A DNA stretch of 64,000 nt from JACKCD01 sp041390905. Lineage in GTDB: Bacteria > Chloroflexota > Anaerolineae > Promineifilales > Promineifilaceae. The notes beneath the pieces are model-generated. The model searched no databases and was not told the DNA's origin. It saw nothing but the letters and a program-made list of their open reading frames with translations. The DNA is taken from the NCBI GenBank assembly GCA_041390905.1, contig JAWKPA010000013.1, positions 1,336,198 through 1,400,197 of the forward strand. Direction: 5' to 3'. The first letter of the stretch is position 1, and each line of letters opens with the position of its first letter. The translations under genes were made by a program, and so were the position numbers. Below are positions 16,065-25,314 of this stretch, piece by piece.

Positions 16065-17232
16065 GCAGACCCACTTTCTTTGGTACGCTGTGCGTATGCT
16101 GTTGTTTACCGCTGTGGCTGGGCTGATGGGCTGCCAAACGGCCGTTATTACCACCACCACTCTCATCACGCCAACGGCCGTTTCCCAGCCCCTCCCCACC
16201 CTTGCTGCCATCGCTGCCGCCGCCACGTCAACACCCACATTGGCTCCCACCCAAACAGCCACGCCAACACCCACATTGGCTCCCACCCAAACAGCCACCC
16301 CCACACCCACGGCCACCAACACTGCCACGCCAACGCCGCAACCCGTTGGCACACCGGTAGACCGCACCTGCCCCGACCCATCCCCGCTGCGCCCGCCCTA
16401 TGACCGCTACTATCTGCCGTTTGAACGCTGGCCGAAGCCTGACCCGGCGGTGGAAACGCCCCACTTCTGGCTGGCGCATCCTTTTGCCGGGGGCGACCGG
16501 CTGCTATTTAACCAGGATTTTCCTTATGGTTGGGACAATAACGGCCGTTTACTCCTCCACAACGGCGTTGACGTGGCCGAACCGCTGGGAACCCCCCTGC
16601 TGGCCGTTGCCGATGGCACCATTATCATTGCCCAGGCCGATGAAGCCGAGCTATACGGCTGGCGCTGCGATTGGTACGGCCATCTGGTGGTACTGCTGCT
16701 TGACGAAACGTGGAACGACCAGCCCGTCTATGTGCTTTACGGTCACGTTCTCAACATCACCGTGGAAGCCGGGCAGCGGGTAAAGCAGGGGGAACAGGTA
16801 GCCGAGGTTGGGTTTGGCGGCGCGGCCGTTGCTCCCCATCTGCACCTGGAAGTGCGCGTGGGCAGCAACACCTTTGGCTCCACCCGCAACCCGGCACTCT
16901 GGTTCTCGCCCTCCCCCCGGCGTGGCCTCATTGTCGGGCGGCTGGTTGGCCCACAAGGGCAAGCGTGGCAAGGGGTGGATTTGCATCTACAGGGCGTGGA
17001 CAACAGCGAAGAAAGCCGCACCACCTGGAGCTATCTGGGCGATCCTGACCATTTGGCGAACCCTGACGAAGGGTTTGGCGAAAATTTTGTCTTTGCCGAT
17101 GTGCGCCCTGGGCAATATGAGCTATTGGTCACGTTGCAGGGTGTCGAGTATAACTTACCGGTAACAGTGACGGGTGGGGAAATAACGGCCGTTGAGCTAA
17201 TCACTGAACCGCTTCAAGAAACGAACAATTGA
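16057..17232 (+). CDS. M23 family metallopeptidase lipoprotein
   Basis: 391-residue exported protein with a LytM/M23 endopeptidase domain. Numbered from the ATG at 16057 (which overlaps folA by 8 bp), a lipobox-like LMGC ends at Cys26. A Thr/Pro-rich linker with a direct repeat of TLAPTQTATPTP spans about 35-95. The peptidase domain has H168xxxD172 in LLHNGVDV, His230 in LYGH and HLH at 261-263, the complete zinc and catalytic set. A C-terminal beta domain (about 290-391) looks like a carboxypeptidase-regulatory-like module. It probably trims peptidoglycan or another cell-wall peptide outside the membrane. Placement after thyA-folA may be only transcriptional. Confidence 0.85.
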   Translation: MNKQTHFLWYAVRMLLFTAVAGLMGCQTAVITTTTLITPTAVSQPLPTLAAIAAAATSTPTLAPTQTATPTPTLAPTQTATPTPTATNTATPTPQPVGTPVDRTCPDPSPLRPPYDRYYLPFERWPKPDPAVETPHFWLAHPFAGGDRLLFNQDFPYGWDNNGRLLLHNGVDVAEPLGTPLLAVADGTIIIAQADEAELYGWRCDWYGHLVVLLLDETWNDQPVYVLYGHVLNITVEAGQRVKQGEQVAEVGFGGAAVAPHLHLEVRVGSNTFGSTRNPALWFSPSPRRGLIVGRLVGPQGQAWQGVDLHLQGVDNSEESRTTWSYLGDPDHLANPDEGFGENFVFADVRPGQYELLVTLQGVEYNLPVTVTGGEITAVELITEPLQETNN

Positions 17233-17278
17233 GCATTGGGGCGTTCCCTAATGCGCTGTCTATAAACCGGGGTCAACC

Positions 17279-18802
17279 ATGACACGTAAACATTTGTTGG
17301 TAACTACTTCTATTGTTTTAGTGCTGGCGTTACTGGTGCTGCTGCAAACGCAGCTAACGGCCAAGTCGGCTGATTGGGTGCGGCTGCTGCCGCTGGCGGC
17401 GCAAACGGAACCGCCGGGAACGCTGGATGAGGCACTACAAATTACGCATGGGCCTATGAGTGGGGAGGTGACGGCAGAAACGGCCGTTCTCTGGGCACGC
17501 GGCAGCGAGGCGGGCGAACTCCGCTTTGAACTGGCTTCCACCGAGGCGTTTACCGACACGCTGGCTGTTAGCATTGCGCTGATAGATGAAACAACTGATT
17601 TGACGGGAGAAACGGCCGTTAACGACCTGGAACCCGGCACCCTTTACCACTACCGCGTCACTCTCACCGTTGGCGACAGCCGCAGCGAATACACCACCGG
17701 CCAGTTCAAAACCGCCCCCGCTGCCGAAGCCGAAAACGCCGCCTTCAGCTTTGTCTTTGGCTCCTGCCTCGGCGGGCAAGGGTATTGCCGCGACCCCGAA
17801 ACAGGCTGGTTTATTTTTGAAACCATGCGGCTGGAACAGCCCGACTTTATGATTCTGACCGGCGACACCATCTATGGCGACAGCACCTGCACCGAACCAA
17901 ACAATGTCCCCGGCTCCGAAGGCCCCTTTGCCGACCTCGACGGCTTCCGCAGCCGCTACCGCTACCATTTGGAAGACGAAAACTACGCCACCTTTTTGCG
18001 CCAAACCCCCGTTTACGTCACCTGGGACGACCACGAGGTAATTGACGATTTCGGCGGCCCCGCCCTCAGCCGCTTTAATCCACAGCTTTTTGCCGATGGC
18101 AGCCAGGCGTTTTTTGACTATTGGCCCCTGTCAGCCAATGCCGATGGCGAAAACCAGATTTACCGCAAAATTTCCTACGGCCCCCAAGCCGATATTTTTA
18201 TGCTCGATACCCGCTCCTACCGCGACCCCAACGTCAATTGGGACCCCAACCCGCGCACGCTAACCCCCAAAACCATGCTGGGTACCGAGCAGTTTGCCTG
18301 GCTGCAAGACGGGCTGGCAAGCTCCACCGCCACCTGGAAATTTATCGTCACCTCCACGCCGCTTTCCTACCCCACCGGCTTCCCCCAGCCCGAAGTGGAC
18401 GGGCGCGACGGCTGGGCCAACTATAGCGAACGTTCCGGCTACGAGACAGAGCTGATGTCGCTGATCTTCTTTGTCACAGCCCACGATATAGACAATGTGG
18501 TTTTCCTCACCGGCGACACCCACTACCCCTTTGCCCTCAGCTATGACCCCGACCGCGACGGCACGGCCAACTTCCATGAATTTGGCTCCAGCCCCATCAG
18601 CGCCATCAACCTGCCCCCCGTTGCCATCCCTGACCCGACGTTTAATCCCACTGTGCTTTATGCCGAAGGGGAATTCCAGGGGACGCTGTTCAACTTTGGG
18701 CAGGTGCAGGTGGATGAAGCAGGCAATCTGACGTTCCGCGTGGTGGACAGAGAGGGGACGGAGCGATTTGCCACGACGCTGGAGCCGAAGAGTGGCGGTT
18801 AG
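17279..18802 (+). CDS. phoD: PhoD-like alkaline phosphatase/phosphodiesterase
   Basis: 507-residue secreted metallophosphoesterase of the PhoD family, releasing phosphate from phosphomono- or diesters outside the cell. Signal/anchor at about 5-28; an N-terminal Ig-like PhoD_N domain (about 52-147) with GPMSGEVTAETAVLWAR; then FVFGSC, LTGDTIYGD (metal ligand Asp196), VTWDDHEVIDDFGG (249-260) and VVFLTGDTHYPFA. All key motifs are present. Two AACGGCCGTT sites both encode 'ETAV' in the N-terminal domain. Confidence 0.9.
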   Translation: MTRKHLLVTTSIVLVLALLVLLQTQLTAKSADWVRLLPLAAQTEPPGTLDEALQITHGPMSGEVTAETAVLWARGSEAGELRFELASTEAFTDTLAVSIALIDETTDLTGETAVNDLEPGTLYHYRVTLTVGDSRSEYTTGQFKTAPAAEAENAAFSFVFGSCLGGQGYCRDPETGWFIFETMRLEQPDFMILTGDTIYGDSTCTEPNNVPGSEGPFADLDGFRSRYRYHLEDENYATFLRQTPVYVTWDDHEVIDDFGGPALSRFNPQLFADGSQAFFDYWPLSANADGENQIYRKISYGPQADIFMLDTRSYRDPNVNWDPNPRTLTPKTMLGTEQFAWLQDGLASSTATWKFIVTSTPLSYPTGFPQPEVDGRDGWANYSERSGYETELMSLIFFVTAHDIDNVVFLTGDTHYPFALSYDPDRDGTANFHEFGSSPISAINLPPVAIPDPTFNPTVLYAEGEFQGTLFNFGQVQVDEAGNLTFRVVDREGTERFATTLEPKSGG

Positions 18803-18984
18803 CGATTGGAGATTGGTGGGTGTCAATCTCCAATCTCCAATTAACCAATCTCCTACTGTCCAAAACGGCCGTTTCCGAGTACTATTCTGTACTTGGCGGC
18901 CTGTCGGAAAAAGAAAATGGATGAGCGGATAACGCGGATCGGAGCGGATTTTCGCGGATAAAAAAATCCGCGTTTATCCCGATA
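18800..18984. repeat. Two hairpin repeats between phoD and the hydrolase gene
   Basis: A short GATTGGAGATTGG / CAATCTCCAATCTCC hairpin (18804-18853), then AACGGCCGTT at 18864, then a hairpin of the GCGGATAACGCGGATCGG family (18918-18980). Similar copies of the last: 26653-26750 and 48818-48912. Confidence 0.75.
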
Positions 18985-19074
18985 AAGATGCGCCAGCCGC
19001 GCATCTATTCAGACCTCTCCGACAAGCTCCTAAAGAAGAAAATCTTGTTGTACCGACCTGCTAATCGCCCCACC

Positions 19075-20532
19075 ATGAATGCCCCCCGCATTCTGCTTGC
19101 CCTGGCCGCCTTTCTGCTTATTTTGCTGGCCTGGTGGTTTGTTTTTGCTGCCCAAACAGGGCTAACCACACGCTACCTGATGCAAGACGGGGTGCCAATG
19201 CAATTTATCTTCCCCAGCGACGGGGATGATTTGCCGGGGGTCGTGGTTGCCCACGGCTTTGGCGGTTCGCGCCAGCTCATGCTAGGATACGGCCACGTGT
19301 TGGCTCACGCCGGTTTTGGCGTGTTGCTGCTCGATTTTCCCGGTCACGGGGCCAACGCTACCCCCTTCAGCCGCAGCAACAGCGACAGCCTGCAACAAGC
19401 CCTCGCCACCGCCCGCGATGTGCTAATTCGCCAACCGGAAATTGCGCCGGGGGATGTGGCCCTGCTGGGGCATTCGATGGGCAGCGGGGCGGTGATGCAG
19501 GCAGCTATTGCCAACGAAGCGGAGTATGACGCCACGATTGCCGTTTCGCCAACTGATGCCCCGGTAACGGCCGTTTCTCCCCGCAACCTCCTCCTGCAAG
19601 CCGGGCAATTTGAGCCAGGGTTTGTCGCCAATGCCCAAATGCTGCTGGCCCAGGCCGGGGGGGAAAACAGCGACTTCGCTGCTGGCACGGCACGGCTGTT
19701 TGTGCAAGTACCCAGTGTGGAACACATCACCATTTTGTTTAGCCCCGTCAGCCACGCCGCTGCCCAGCAATGGCTGGAACGTGTGTTTGGCGTGCAGCGG
19801 GAAAGTGGCTACCAGGATGTGAGAATGGCCTGGTATCTGGTGCATTTGGGGGCGTGGCTGGTGCTGTTAACGGCCGTTTCCCCCCTTCTCCCCCACGACG
19901 AACCCCGCAGCCGCAGCCGTCGCACCCCGCTGCACTGGCTCGGCCTGCTCATTGCCCCACCCCTCGCCAGCGGCATCCTGCGGCTGTTGGAACAATTCAT
20001 CCGCACGGACAACCTCGCCAACATTCTGGTTGGCAGCACCCTGGGCATCTGGTTCTTCATCTTTGGCGCAATCTGGCTGCTGGTCGGCTTTCGCCCGCCT
20101 CGTTTCACCTTCTCCGGTGTATTCTGGGGGATCATCCTCTTTGGGCTGCTCTGGTTTGCCTTTGGGGCGCTGGCACAATTTGTCTGGCTGCCCTGGCTGC
20201 TCATTCCGGCACGGCTGCTGCGCTGGCCGGCTTTGGCAGCAACCGCGTTTCCCTGGCTATTGGCGGCCGGCATCGCCCAGGCGGGCGGCAACTTTTGGCG
20301 ACGGCTGGGCTGGTGGCTGTGGCAATCCCTGTTTATCGGCGGCGGCATCCTGCTGCTTATCAACCTCGTCCCCAATCTTGGCATTCTGATCCTCATCCTG
20401 CCTCTCTTCCCCGTTGTCTTTGCCATCCTCGCCATTGCCAATGCCGCCATTGACAAGCCGTGGGCCTACGCCATCGGCGGCTCCCTCTTTTTTGGCTGGA
20501 TGCTTCTGGCCTACTTCCCGCTTACGGGCTAA
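19075..20532 (+). CDS. Alpha/beta hydrolase fused to a polytopic membrane domain
   Basis: 485-residue membrane protein from the ATG at 19075 (the open frame reaches 18988, partly repeat). One N-terminal membrane helix (about 4-25), then an alpha/beta-hydrolase domain: AHGFGGSR oxyanion region, LLDFPGHGAN, nucleophile Ser134 in LLGHSMGSG, and His in the VEHITIL segment. From about residue 255 to the end there are about eight hydrophobic helices. The hydrolase probably faces outside, tethered to the membrane domain. Substrate unknown. The last gene-end bases abut lplA. Confidence 0.75.
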   Translation: MNAPRILLALAAFLLILLAWWFVFAAQTGLTTRYLMQDGVPMQFIFPSDGDDLPGVVVAHGFGGSRQLMLGYGHVLAHAGFGVLLLDFPGHGANATPFSRSNSDSLQQALATARDVLIRQPEIAPGDVALLGHSMGSGAVMQAAIANEAEYDATIAVSPTDAPVTAVSPRNLLLQAGQFEPGFVANAQMLLAQAGGENSDFAAGTARLFVQVPSVEHITILFSPVSHAAAQQWLERVFGVQRESGYQDVRMAWYLVHLGAWLVLLTAVSPLLPHDEPRSRSRRTPLHWLGLLIAPPLASGILRLLEQFIRTDNLANILVGSTLGIWFFIFGAIWLLVGFRPPRFTFSGVFWGIILFGLLWFAFGALAQFVWLPWLLIPARLLRWPALAATAFPWLLAAGIAQAGGNFWRRLGWWLWQSLFIGGGILLLINLVPNLGILILILPLFPVVFAILAIANAAIDKPWAYAIGGSLFFGWMLLAYFPLTG

Positions 20533-20542
20533 AATTTACCTT

Positions 20543-21526
20543 ATGCTTTTTGTTGATAACCAAAACATCACCGACCCGCGCCGCAATTTGGCGCTTGAAG
20601 AGTTTTTGCTGCGCCATGTGCAGGTGGAAGAGCCAATCCTGCTCTTTTATATCAATGAGCCGTCGGTCATTATGGGGCGCAACCAAAACAGCGCGGAAGA
20701 AATTGACCCCGATTTTATCAAGGACAACGGCATCCATGTGGTGCGGCGGCTGTCGGGCGGCGGGGCAGTTTATCACGACCTGGGCAACCTCAACTTTAGC
20801 TTTATTACCAACGCCCAGGAAGATTTGCACAATTTTGCCAAGTTTACCGACCCGGTAGTACGGGTACTGCGTGAATTGGGGGTGCAAGCGGAACTGCGCG
20901 GTAAGAGCGACATTTTTGCTGATGGCAAAAAGATTTCGGGTAATGCCCAATATGCCAGTGGCGGGCGCATGTTTAGCCACGGCACGCTGCTGTTTGACAC
21001 CAGCATTGAGACGATGCTGCGGGCGTTAAACCCGCGCCAGGGGCAGATTGAGTCGCGGGCGGTGCAGTCGGTACGCAGCTTTGTCACCAATATCCGCGAG
21101 CTGCTGCTGGTTGACAACAACATTTACCAACTGCGGCAGGCACTACTGAACGGCATTTTTGGCGCAGAACCCATTCCGACGTATGACCTCAGCGAGGCGG
21201 AATGGGCGCAGGTGGGGCAAATTGCGGCGGAAAGGTATGAAACGTGGGCGTGGAATATCGGCCGTTCGCCCAAATTTAACCGGCGCAAGGATGCTCAACT
21301 GCCGGTTGGCAAGATTGATGTGCGGCTGGATGTGGTGCAGGGGGTTATTGAAGGCGTGAAAATTTATGGCACCTTTTTTAGCCACCGCGATATTTTTGAA
21401 CTGGAGAAGCAGTTGGTGGGGGTACGGTATGAACGAGAGGCATTAACGGCCGTTCTTGACACCATCAATCTCGCCGCCTACTTTGGTGATCTAGACAAAC
21501 AAACCTTTTTGGAGCTTTTATACTAA
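20543..21526 (+). CDS. lplA: Lipoate-protein ligase
   Basis: 327-residue lipoate-protein ligase A, attaching lipoate through lipoyl-AMP to E2 and H proteins. Marks: RNLALEEFLL, INEPSVIMGRNQN, VVRRLSGGGAVYHDLGNLNFSF, then KISGNAQYASGGRMFSHGTLLFD, holding the catalytic Lys region. A C-terminal accessory domain is present. The start at 20543 is the ATG that matches the family; longer frames overlap the previous gene. Its TAA and the ATG of sufE share one base, so the two are coupled; scavenging of lipoate and Fe-S building are linked through lipoyl-dependent enzymes and sulfur supply. Confidence 0.93.
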   Translation: MLFVDNQNITDPRRNLALEEFLLRHVQVEEPILLFYINEPSVIMGRNQNSAEEIDPDFIKDNGIHVVRRLSGGGAVYHDLGNLNFSFITNAQEDLHNFAKFTDPVVRVLRELGVQAELRGKSDIFADGKKISGNAQYASGGRMFSHGTLLFDTSIETMLRALNPRQGQIESRAVQSVRSFVTNIRELLLVDNNIYQLRQALLNGIFGAEPIPTYDLSEAEWAQVGQIAAERYETWAWNIGRSPKFNRRKDAQLPVGKIDVRLDVVQGVIEGVKIYGTFFSHRDIFELEKQLVGVRYEREALTAVLDTINLAAYFGDLDKQTFLELLY

Positions 21527-21945
21527 TGCTACCCTCCCGTCTACAGGAAATTGTTGACGACTTTAGCTACTGCGTCGGCGAAGAAAAACTGGAATATCTG
21601 CTGGATTTGGCAGAGCAACTACCCGACCTGCCAGCCTGGCTAAAAGGCAAACAAGGTGACATGGATCAGGTACATGAGTGCATGTCACCCGTTTTTATCT
21701 TTGCCGAAAAACATCCCAACAACACGTTTTCCTTCCATTTTGACATCCCCCCGGAAGCACCCACCGTGCGCGGTTTTGCTTCGGTGCTGCAACAAGGCAT
21801 GGCTGGCACCACGCTGGCACAGATTGAAGCCGTTCCCAACGAATTTTATCTGCAAATGGGGCTGCAATCGGTGCTAACAGGGCAGCGGCTAAACGGCATT
21901 AGCGCCATTCTAGCCCACATGAAAACGCTGGCGCGGGAAGAATAA
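21526..21945 (+). CDS. sufE: SufE, cysteine desulfurase sulfur acceptor
   Basis: 139-residue SufE-like protein that takes persulfide sulfur from a cysteine desulfurase for Fe-S cluster assembly. The family core is visible: LQEIVDDF, EEKLEYLLDLAEQLP, then VHECMSPVF with acceptor Cys52, FHFDIPPEAPTVRGFASVL, and LNGISAILAHMK near the end. No sufBCDS genes are in the window. Confidence 0.93.
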   Translation: MLPSRLQEIVDDFSYCVGEEKLEYLLDLAEQLPDLPAWLKGKQGDMDQVHECMSPVFIFAEKHPNNTFSFHFDIPPEAPTVRGFASVLQQGMAGTTLAQIEAVPNEFYLQMGLQSVLTGQRLNGISAILAHMKTLAREE

Positions 21946-21982
21946 GGTTTTCTGGTTCTTCAGGCATTCGTGGAGCCACCCC

Positions 21983-22020
21983 AAATTGTATTGTCGAGGC
22001 ATGCCTCGACAATACAATTT
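21983..22020. repeat. 38-bp perfect palindrome downstream of sufE
   Basis: Perfect inverted repeat with half-site AAATTGTATTGTCGAGGCA. It can form a long cruciform or act as a terminator for lplA-sufE. A related word (AAATTGTAATGGCGAGGCAT) occurs at about 45288. Confidence 0.75.
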
Positions 22021-22076
22021 GTTCCGTCAACCCCATGATATCCCAAAGACCCGGTTTTTCCCTCAAGATTTACACA

Positions 22077-22110
22077 AGAAGTTCAACTTCTCGGAAGAAG
22101 TTGAACTTCT
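22077..22110. mobile_element. MITE core, partial copy
   Basis: AGAAGTTCAACTTCT and AGAAGTTGAACTTCT arms with a short CGGA spacer, between sufE and the ABC substrate-binding protein gene. Ends not defined. Confidence 0.55.
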
Positions 22111-22169
22111 AAATGGGCAATGTCTATGCCTGTCGGTAAAACCACATCAAGCGCACCTGTCAAGGACGC

Positions 22170-23252
22170 TTATTCCCCACCAGGGTTCAGTTCAACCGAA
22201 ATCTTGCTAAAGCCAGCACCCGTCGTGTCGCCATCAATGCCTTCAAGCGCAGCGGCGGCCAGGTCGGTGCGGAAAGCACCTGCATCAGGGGCGGCGCTCA
22301 GCACGCCACCTTCAATAGCAACATTGACCGTTTGGTCATACAGTGCCTGATCCATCACGCCAATGCCGTTGGGCGACGGCCAAATCAGAGCGTTGACCTC
22401 GTTAAGCTGCCAGCGCATGTGGCTTTCGCCTAGCGTTGGGCCGGCGTTTAGCACATGCTGCACACAGGCATCCAAATTGTCGCGGCAGAACATCCAGCCC
22501 CGGAACGTAGCTCGCAAGAACTTCTCAGCAATGGCATCGTTACCATCCTGGCTAATCCATGAGTCAGTAACCCAAACTGCATCTTGCAGCATCGCCGTGC
22601 CGACCTGGTTAAAGTCAATCACATTGAGGTCTTCGGGCTGATACAGCTCGCCTGTCGCCGGGTTTTCTGCTTCCAGCACCTGGGCATACTCGTTATAGAT
22701 CATCGCCTCAGCCGCGTCAATTTCGCCTGTCAGCAGCAGCGTCATGTCAAAGGGCTGGATGACGATGTTGACATCACTTTCGGGGTCAAGTCCCTCTTTC
22801 CGCAGAGCGGCAAACACCTCATGCTCGTTACCAAAGTCCCAGACACCCACATTACGACCAGCCAAATCGGCCACGGAGGTGATGCCAGAATCCTTGAACG
22901 ATACTTCCAGGGTGCCGCTGCGCTGGTAAATTTGGGCAATGTTGACCAGATCGGCTCCGGCTTCGCGGGATTCGAGGGCTTTGGGAACCCAGGCGGTGCA
23001 GAATTCGGCGCCGCCGTTGACGCATACCTGCTGTGGCACAATGTCGGGTGCGCCTTCGAGGATGGTGACATCTAGCCCTTCTTCTTCGTAGTACCCTTCT
23101 TCAAGGGCGGCGTAGTAGCCAGCAAACTGGGATTGGGCGACCCATTGGAGTTGGACACGAACGGCCGTTGGTTCCCCACCGCCACTGCACGCCGACAAAA
23201 CAAAGACACCAAAAACAAGCATTAAGACAAACACAACCAATTGCTTTTTCAT
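22170..23252 (-). CDS. ABC transporter substrate-binding lipoprotein (NMT1/THI5-like)
   Basis: 360-residue lipoprotein with signal peptide and lipobox LSAC (Cys22). The mature part has the NMT1/THI5-like pattern: VRVQLQWVAQSQFAGYYAALEEGYYEEEGLDVTIL, a PQQV-x-x-GGAEF segment and LAGRNVGVWDFGNE. Such proteins bind pyrimidine precursors, riboflavin, sulfonates or related small molecules. Placed with two permeases, an ATPase, dihydropyrimidinase and beta-ureidopropionase, a pyrimidine- or hydantoin-like ligand is the best guess. It is the last gene of the set; repeats lie between it and the permease gene. Confidence 0.85.
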   Translation of the reverse strand: MKKQLVVFVLMLVFGVFVLSACSGGGEPTAVRVQLQWVAQSQFAGYYAALEEGYYEEEGLDVTILEGAPDIVPQQVCVNGGAEFCTAWVPKALESREAGADLVNIAQIYQRSGTLEVSFKDSGITSVADLAGRNVGVWDFGNEHEVFAALRKEGLDPESDVNIVIQPFDMTLLLTGEIDAAEAMIYNEYAQVLEAENPATGELYQPEDLNVIDFNQVGTAMLQDAVWVTDSWISQDGNDAIAEKFLRATFRGWMFCRDNLDACVQHVLNAGPTLGESHMRWQLNEVNALIWPSPNGIGVMDQALYDQTVNVAIEGGVLSAAPDAGAFRTDLAAAALEGIDGDTTGAGFSKISVELNPGGE

Positions 23253-23329
23253 CTTCTCAGAATCTCCTCAAAAGTTTTGTAAACAGTATTCGGTAAACGG
23301 TAAATAGTTCGTTCGTGGGTTTGTATCAC

Positions 23330-23402
23330 CTCCTTTAGGTTTGAGATTAGAGATTAGAGATTGGAGATTAGAGAGTGACAATCTCCAACCTCCAATCTCC
23401 AG
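23330..23402. repeat. Hairpin repeat, GAGATTAGAGATTGG family
   Basis: Left arm GAGATTAGAGATTAGAGATTGG, right arm CAATCTCCAACCTCCAATCTCC, in the gap upstream of the substrate-binding protein gene. Confidence 0.8.
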
Positions 23403-23404
23403 TA

Positions 23405-24196
23405 TTACACTTCCTGCCCCTTTGACCAGGGCGTGACCCACCGTTCCACCAGCAGCACAATGGTATACAGGGTGATGCCGATGAGGCTGGCGACGAGGAT
23501 GGCGGCCCAGGTGTTGGCAAAGCGCAAAACGGCCGCTTCCTGCGTCACATATTTTCCCAAGGTGTTGCGTTCCGCGCCAAAAAAGTCGGCTACAATGGCT
23601 CCGATCATGCTGAGGACGCTGGCGACGCGCAGGGCGCTGAACAGGTAGGGCAGGGCGTTGGGAACGCGCAGCGAGAGCAGCACTTTGAGCGGGCTGGCGG
23701 CGTAGGAGTGCATGAGTTCCAATGCTTCTGGCTGGACTTCGGTGAGGCCGCGCACGGTGTTGATGAGGACGGGGAAGAAGACCATGACGGAGACGATGAC
23801 CATCCAGGAGAATGGGTTGAGGGGGCCAAACCAGTTGAACATGATGGGGGAGAGGGCGATGATGGGGACGGAGTTGGCGGCGATGGCAAAGGGCATCATG
23901 GCTTCGCGCAGGCTGACAAAGCGGGCGGTGATGAAGGCCATGAGGATACCAACGGCCGTTCCCATCACAAACCCACCCACCGCGCTGCGCGTGGTAAAAA
24001 AGATGCGCGGCGCAATCACCGGCCACTCGCTGATAAGCGAGGCGACGATGCTGCTGGGGCGCGGTAGCAAAAATTGCTGGATGTTGAACAGCCGCACCAG
24101 CAGTTCCCAAAGAGCCAACACCGCCACCGCCACCACAATCGTTGGCAGGTAGTAGCGCAGTCGTTCAATTAGTTTGGAGTCGTTGTGGGTTTGCAT
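23405..24196 (-). CDS. ABC transporter permease (SsuC/TauC type)
   Basis: 263-residue permease of the BPD_transp_1 family with six membrane helices. The cytoplasmic EAA-like loop is in 'EVQPEALELMHSYAASPLKVLLSLRVPNALPYLFSALR'. It pairs with the ATPase encoded upstream and with the second permease (25315-26640), so the channel may be a heterodimer. AAGGTGAGGA precedes the ATG. Confidence 0.9.
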   Translation of the reverse strand: MQTHNDSKLIERLRYYLPTIVVAVAVLALWELLVRLFNIQQFLLPRPSSIVASLISEWPVIAPRIFFTTRSAVGGFVMGTAVGILMAFITARFVSLREAMMPFAIAANSVPIIALSPIMFNWFGPLNPFSWMVIVSVMVFFPVLINTVRGLTEVQPEALELMHSYAASPLKVLLSLRVPNALPYLFSALRVASVLSMIGAIVADFFGAERNTLGKYVTQEAAVLRFANTWAAILVASLIGITLYTIVLLVERWVTPWSKGQEV

Positions 24197-24206
24197 TCCT
24201 CACCTT

Positions 24207-24521
24207 TTATGACATGAGGATGCCATTTTTTGCATAATCTGTGATTAAAGAGTTGCCTTCTTCCCATTCTTCAGGTGTAAAAGCAGAGGCTTCAATGGGG
24301 GCAGAAACTTCGTAGATAGCATCGGTTAGAATGTCAATTCGCTCCCAGTAGCTCTTGTTGACAAAGCTGGGTGAAATAACAACCAGATCGATATCGCTGT
24401 CTTCACGCGCCGTGTTTGTAGCATGTGAACCAAACAAAATCAGCTTTTCGATTTTTATATTGGCAGTTGTCAGGGCTTTTTCAAACTGTTTTACTGTTTT
24501 GATAACTGTTCTTTGATCCAT
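24207..24521 (-). CDS. Minimal nucleotidyltransferase domain protein
   Basis: 104-residue protein with the minimal nucleotidyltransferase fold: LILFGSHATNTAREDSDIDLVVIS carries the G-S and D-x-D metal ligands (Asp in SDIDL). It is unrelated to transport yet sits inside the ABC operon, its ATG sharing one base with the ATPase stop. Base composition is more A+T-rich than the neighbours and it lacks the AACGGCCGTT motif, which suggests later arrival. Such MNT proteins often form a toxin-antitoxin pair with a HEPN protein; no HEPN gene is next to it here. Confidence 0.75.
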   Translation of the reverse strand: MDQRTVIKTVKQFEKALTTANIKIEKLILFGSHATNTAREDSDIDLVVISPSFVNKSYWERIDILTDAIYEVSAPIEASAFTPEEWEEGNSLITDYAKNGILMS

Positions 24522-25312
24522 TATTCAATCTCAGCCTGGAACGCATCGCGGAGGCTTTCACGAACGGCCGTTACATACCCATAATACGCCTCCGATTCCC
24601 GCGTTTCAAACAGGCGCGGGTGGGGCAGGTCTACGTTGATAATATCCTTGATGCGCCCCGGCCGCGCCGACATCACCACCACCCGCGTAGACAAAAAGAC
24701 CGCTTCGGCAATACTGTGGGTCACAAACAGCACCGTCGTTTGCGTTTGCCGCCAAATCCGCAGCAACTCCATATTCATCCGGTCGCGGGTAAACTCATCC
24801 AGCGCCCCAAACGGCTCATCCATCAGCAGCAGCGGCGGCTCAAACGCCAGCGCCCGCGCAATCGAAGCCCGCTGCTGCATCCCGCCGGAAAGCTGCCCTG
24901 GATAATGGTTGCCAAACCGCCCCAACTCCACCATTTCGAGCATCTTTTGCGCTCGTTGCTCCTGTTCGGCTGCCCCATACCCCATAATTTCCAGGGGCAA
25001 CTGCACATTTTTCTTGATGGTGCGCCATTCATACAGCGTCGCCGCCTGAAAGACAAAACCATACTCCCGGTTCAGCCGTGCCTCCTGCGGCGATTTGCCA
25101 TTCACCACCACCATGCCGTTGGTTGGCTCCGTCAGGTTGGCGATGAGGCGCAGCAAGGTGGATTTGCCGCAGCCCGATGGCCCAATAAAGGAGACAAACT
25201 CTCCCGGCTGGATTTCGAGGTTGATATCTTTGAGGGCAACGACTTGTTCATCGCTGCCCACGTTAAAAATTTTGTTTGCCGCTGAGACAGAAATAACGGG
25301 TTTGTTGTTCAT
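24521..25312 (-). CDS. ABC transporter ATP-binding protein (SsuB/TauB type)
   Basis: 263-residue ATPase of the nitrate/sulfonate/taurine-type importers. Walker A GPSGCGKST at 44-52, Q-loop VFQAATL, signature LSGGMQQR, Walker B LLLMDEPFGALD and the H-loop VTHSIAEAV are all intact. It should power the two permeases flanking it. It starts 3 bases after the stop of the long permease. Confidence 0.93.
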   Translation of the reverse strand: MNNKPVISVSAANKIFNVGSDEQVVALKDINLEIQPGEFVSFIGPSGCGKSTLLRLIANLTEPTNGMVVVNGKSPQEARLNREYGFVFQAATLYEWRTIKKNVQLPLEIMGYGAAEQEQRAQKMLEMVELGRFGNHYPGQLSGGMQQRASIARALAFEPPLLLMDEPFGALDEFTRDRMNMELLRIWRQTQTTVLFVTHSIAEAVFLSTRVVVMSARPGRIKDIINVDLPHPRLFETRESEAYYGYVTAVRESLRDAFQAEIE

Positions 25313-25314
25313 TA

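Noticed and set aside
24207..24521. HEPN-MNT toxin-antitoxin pair
   Set aside because: Only the nucleotidyltransferase is present; neighbours are transporter genes.
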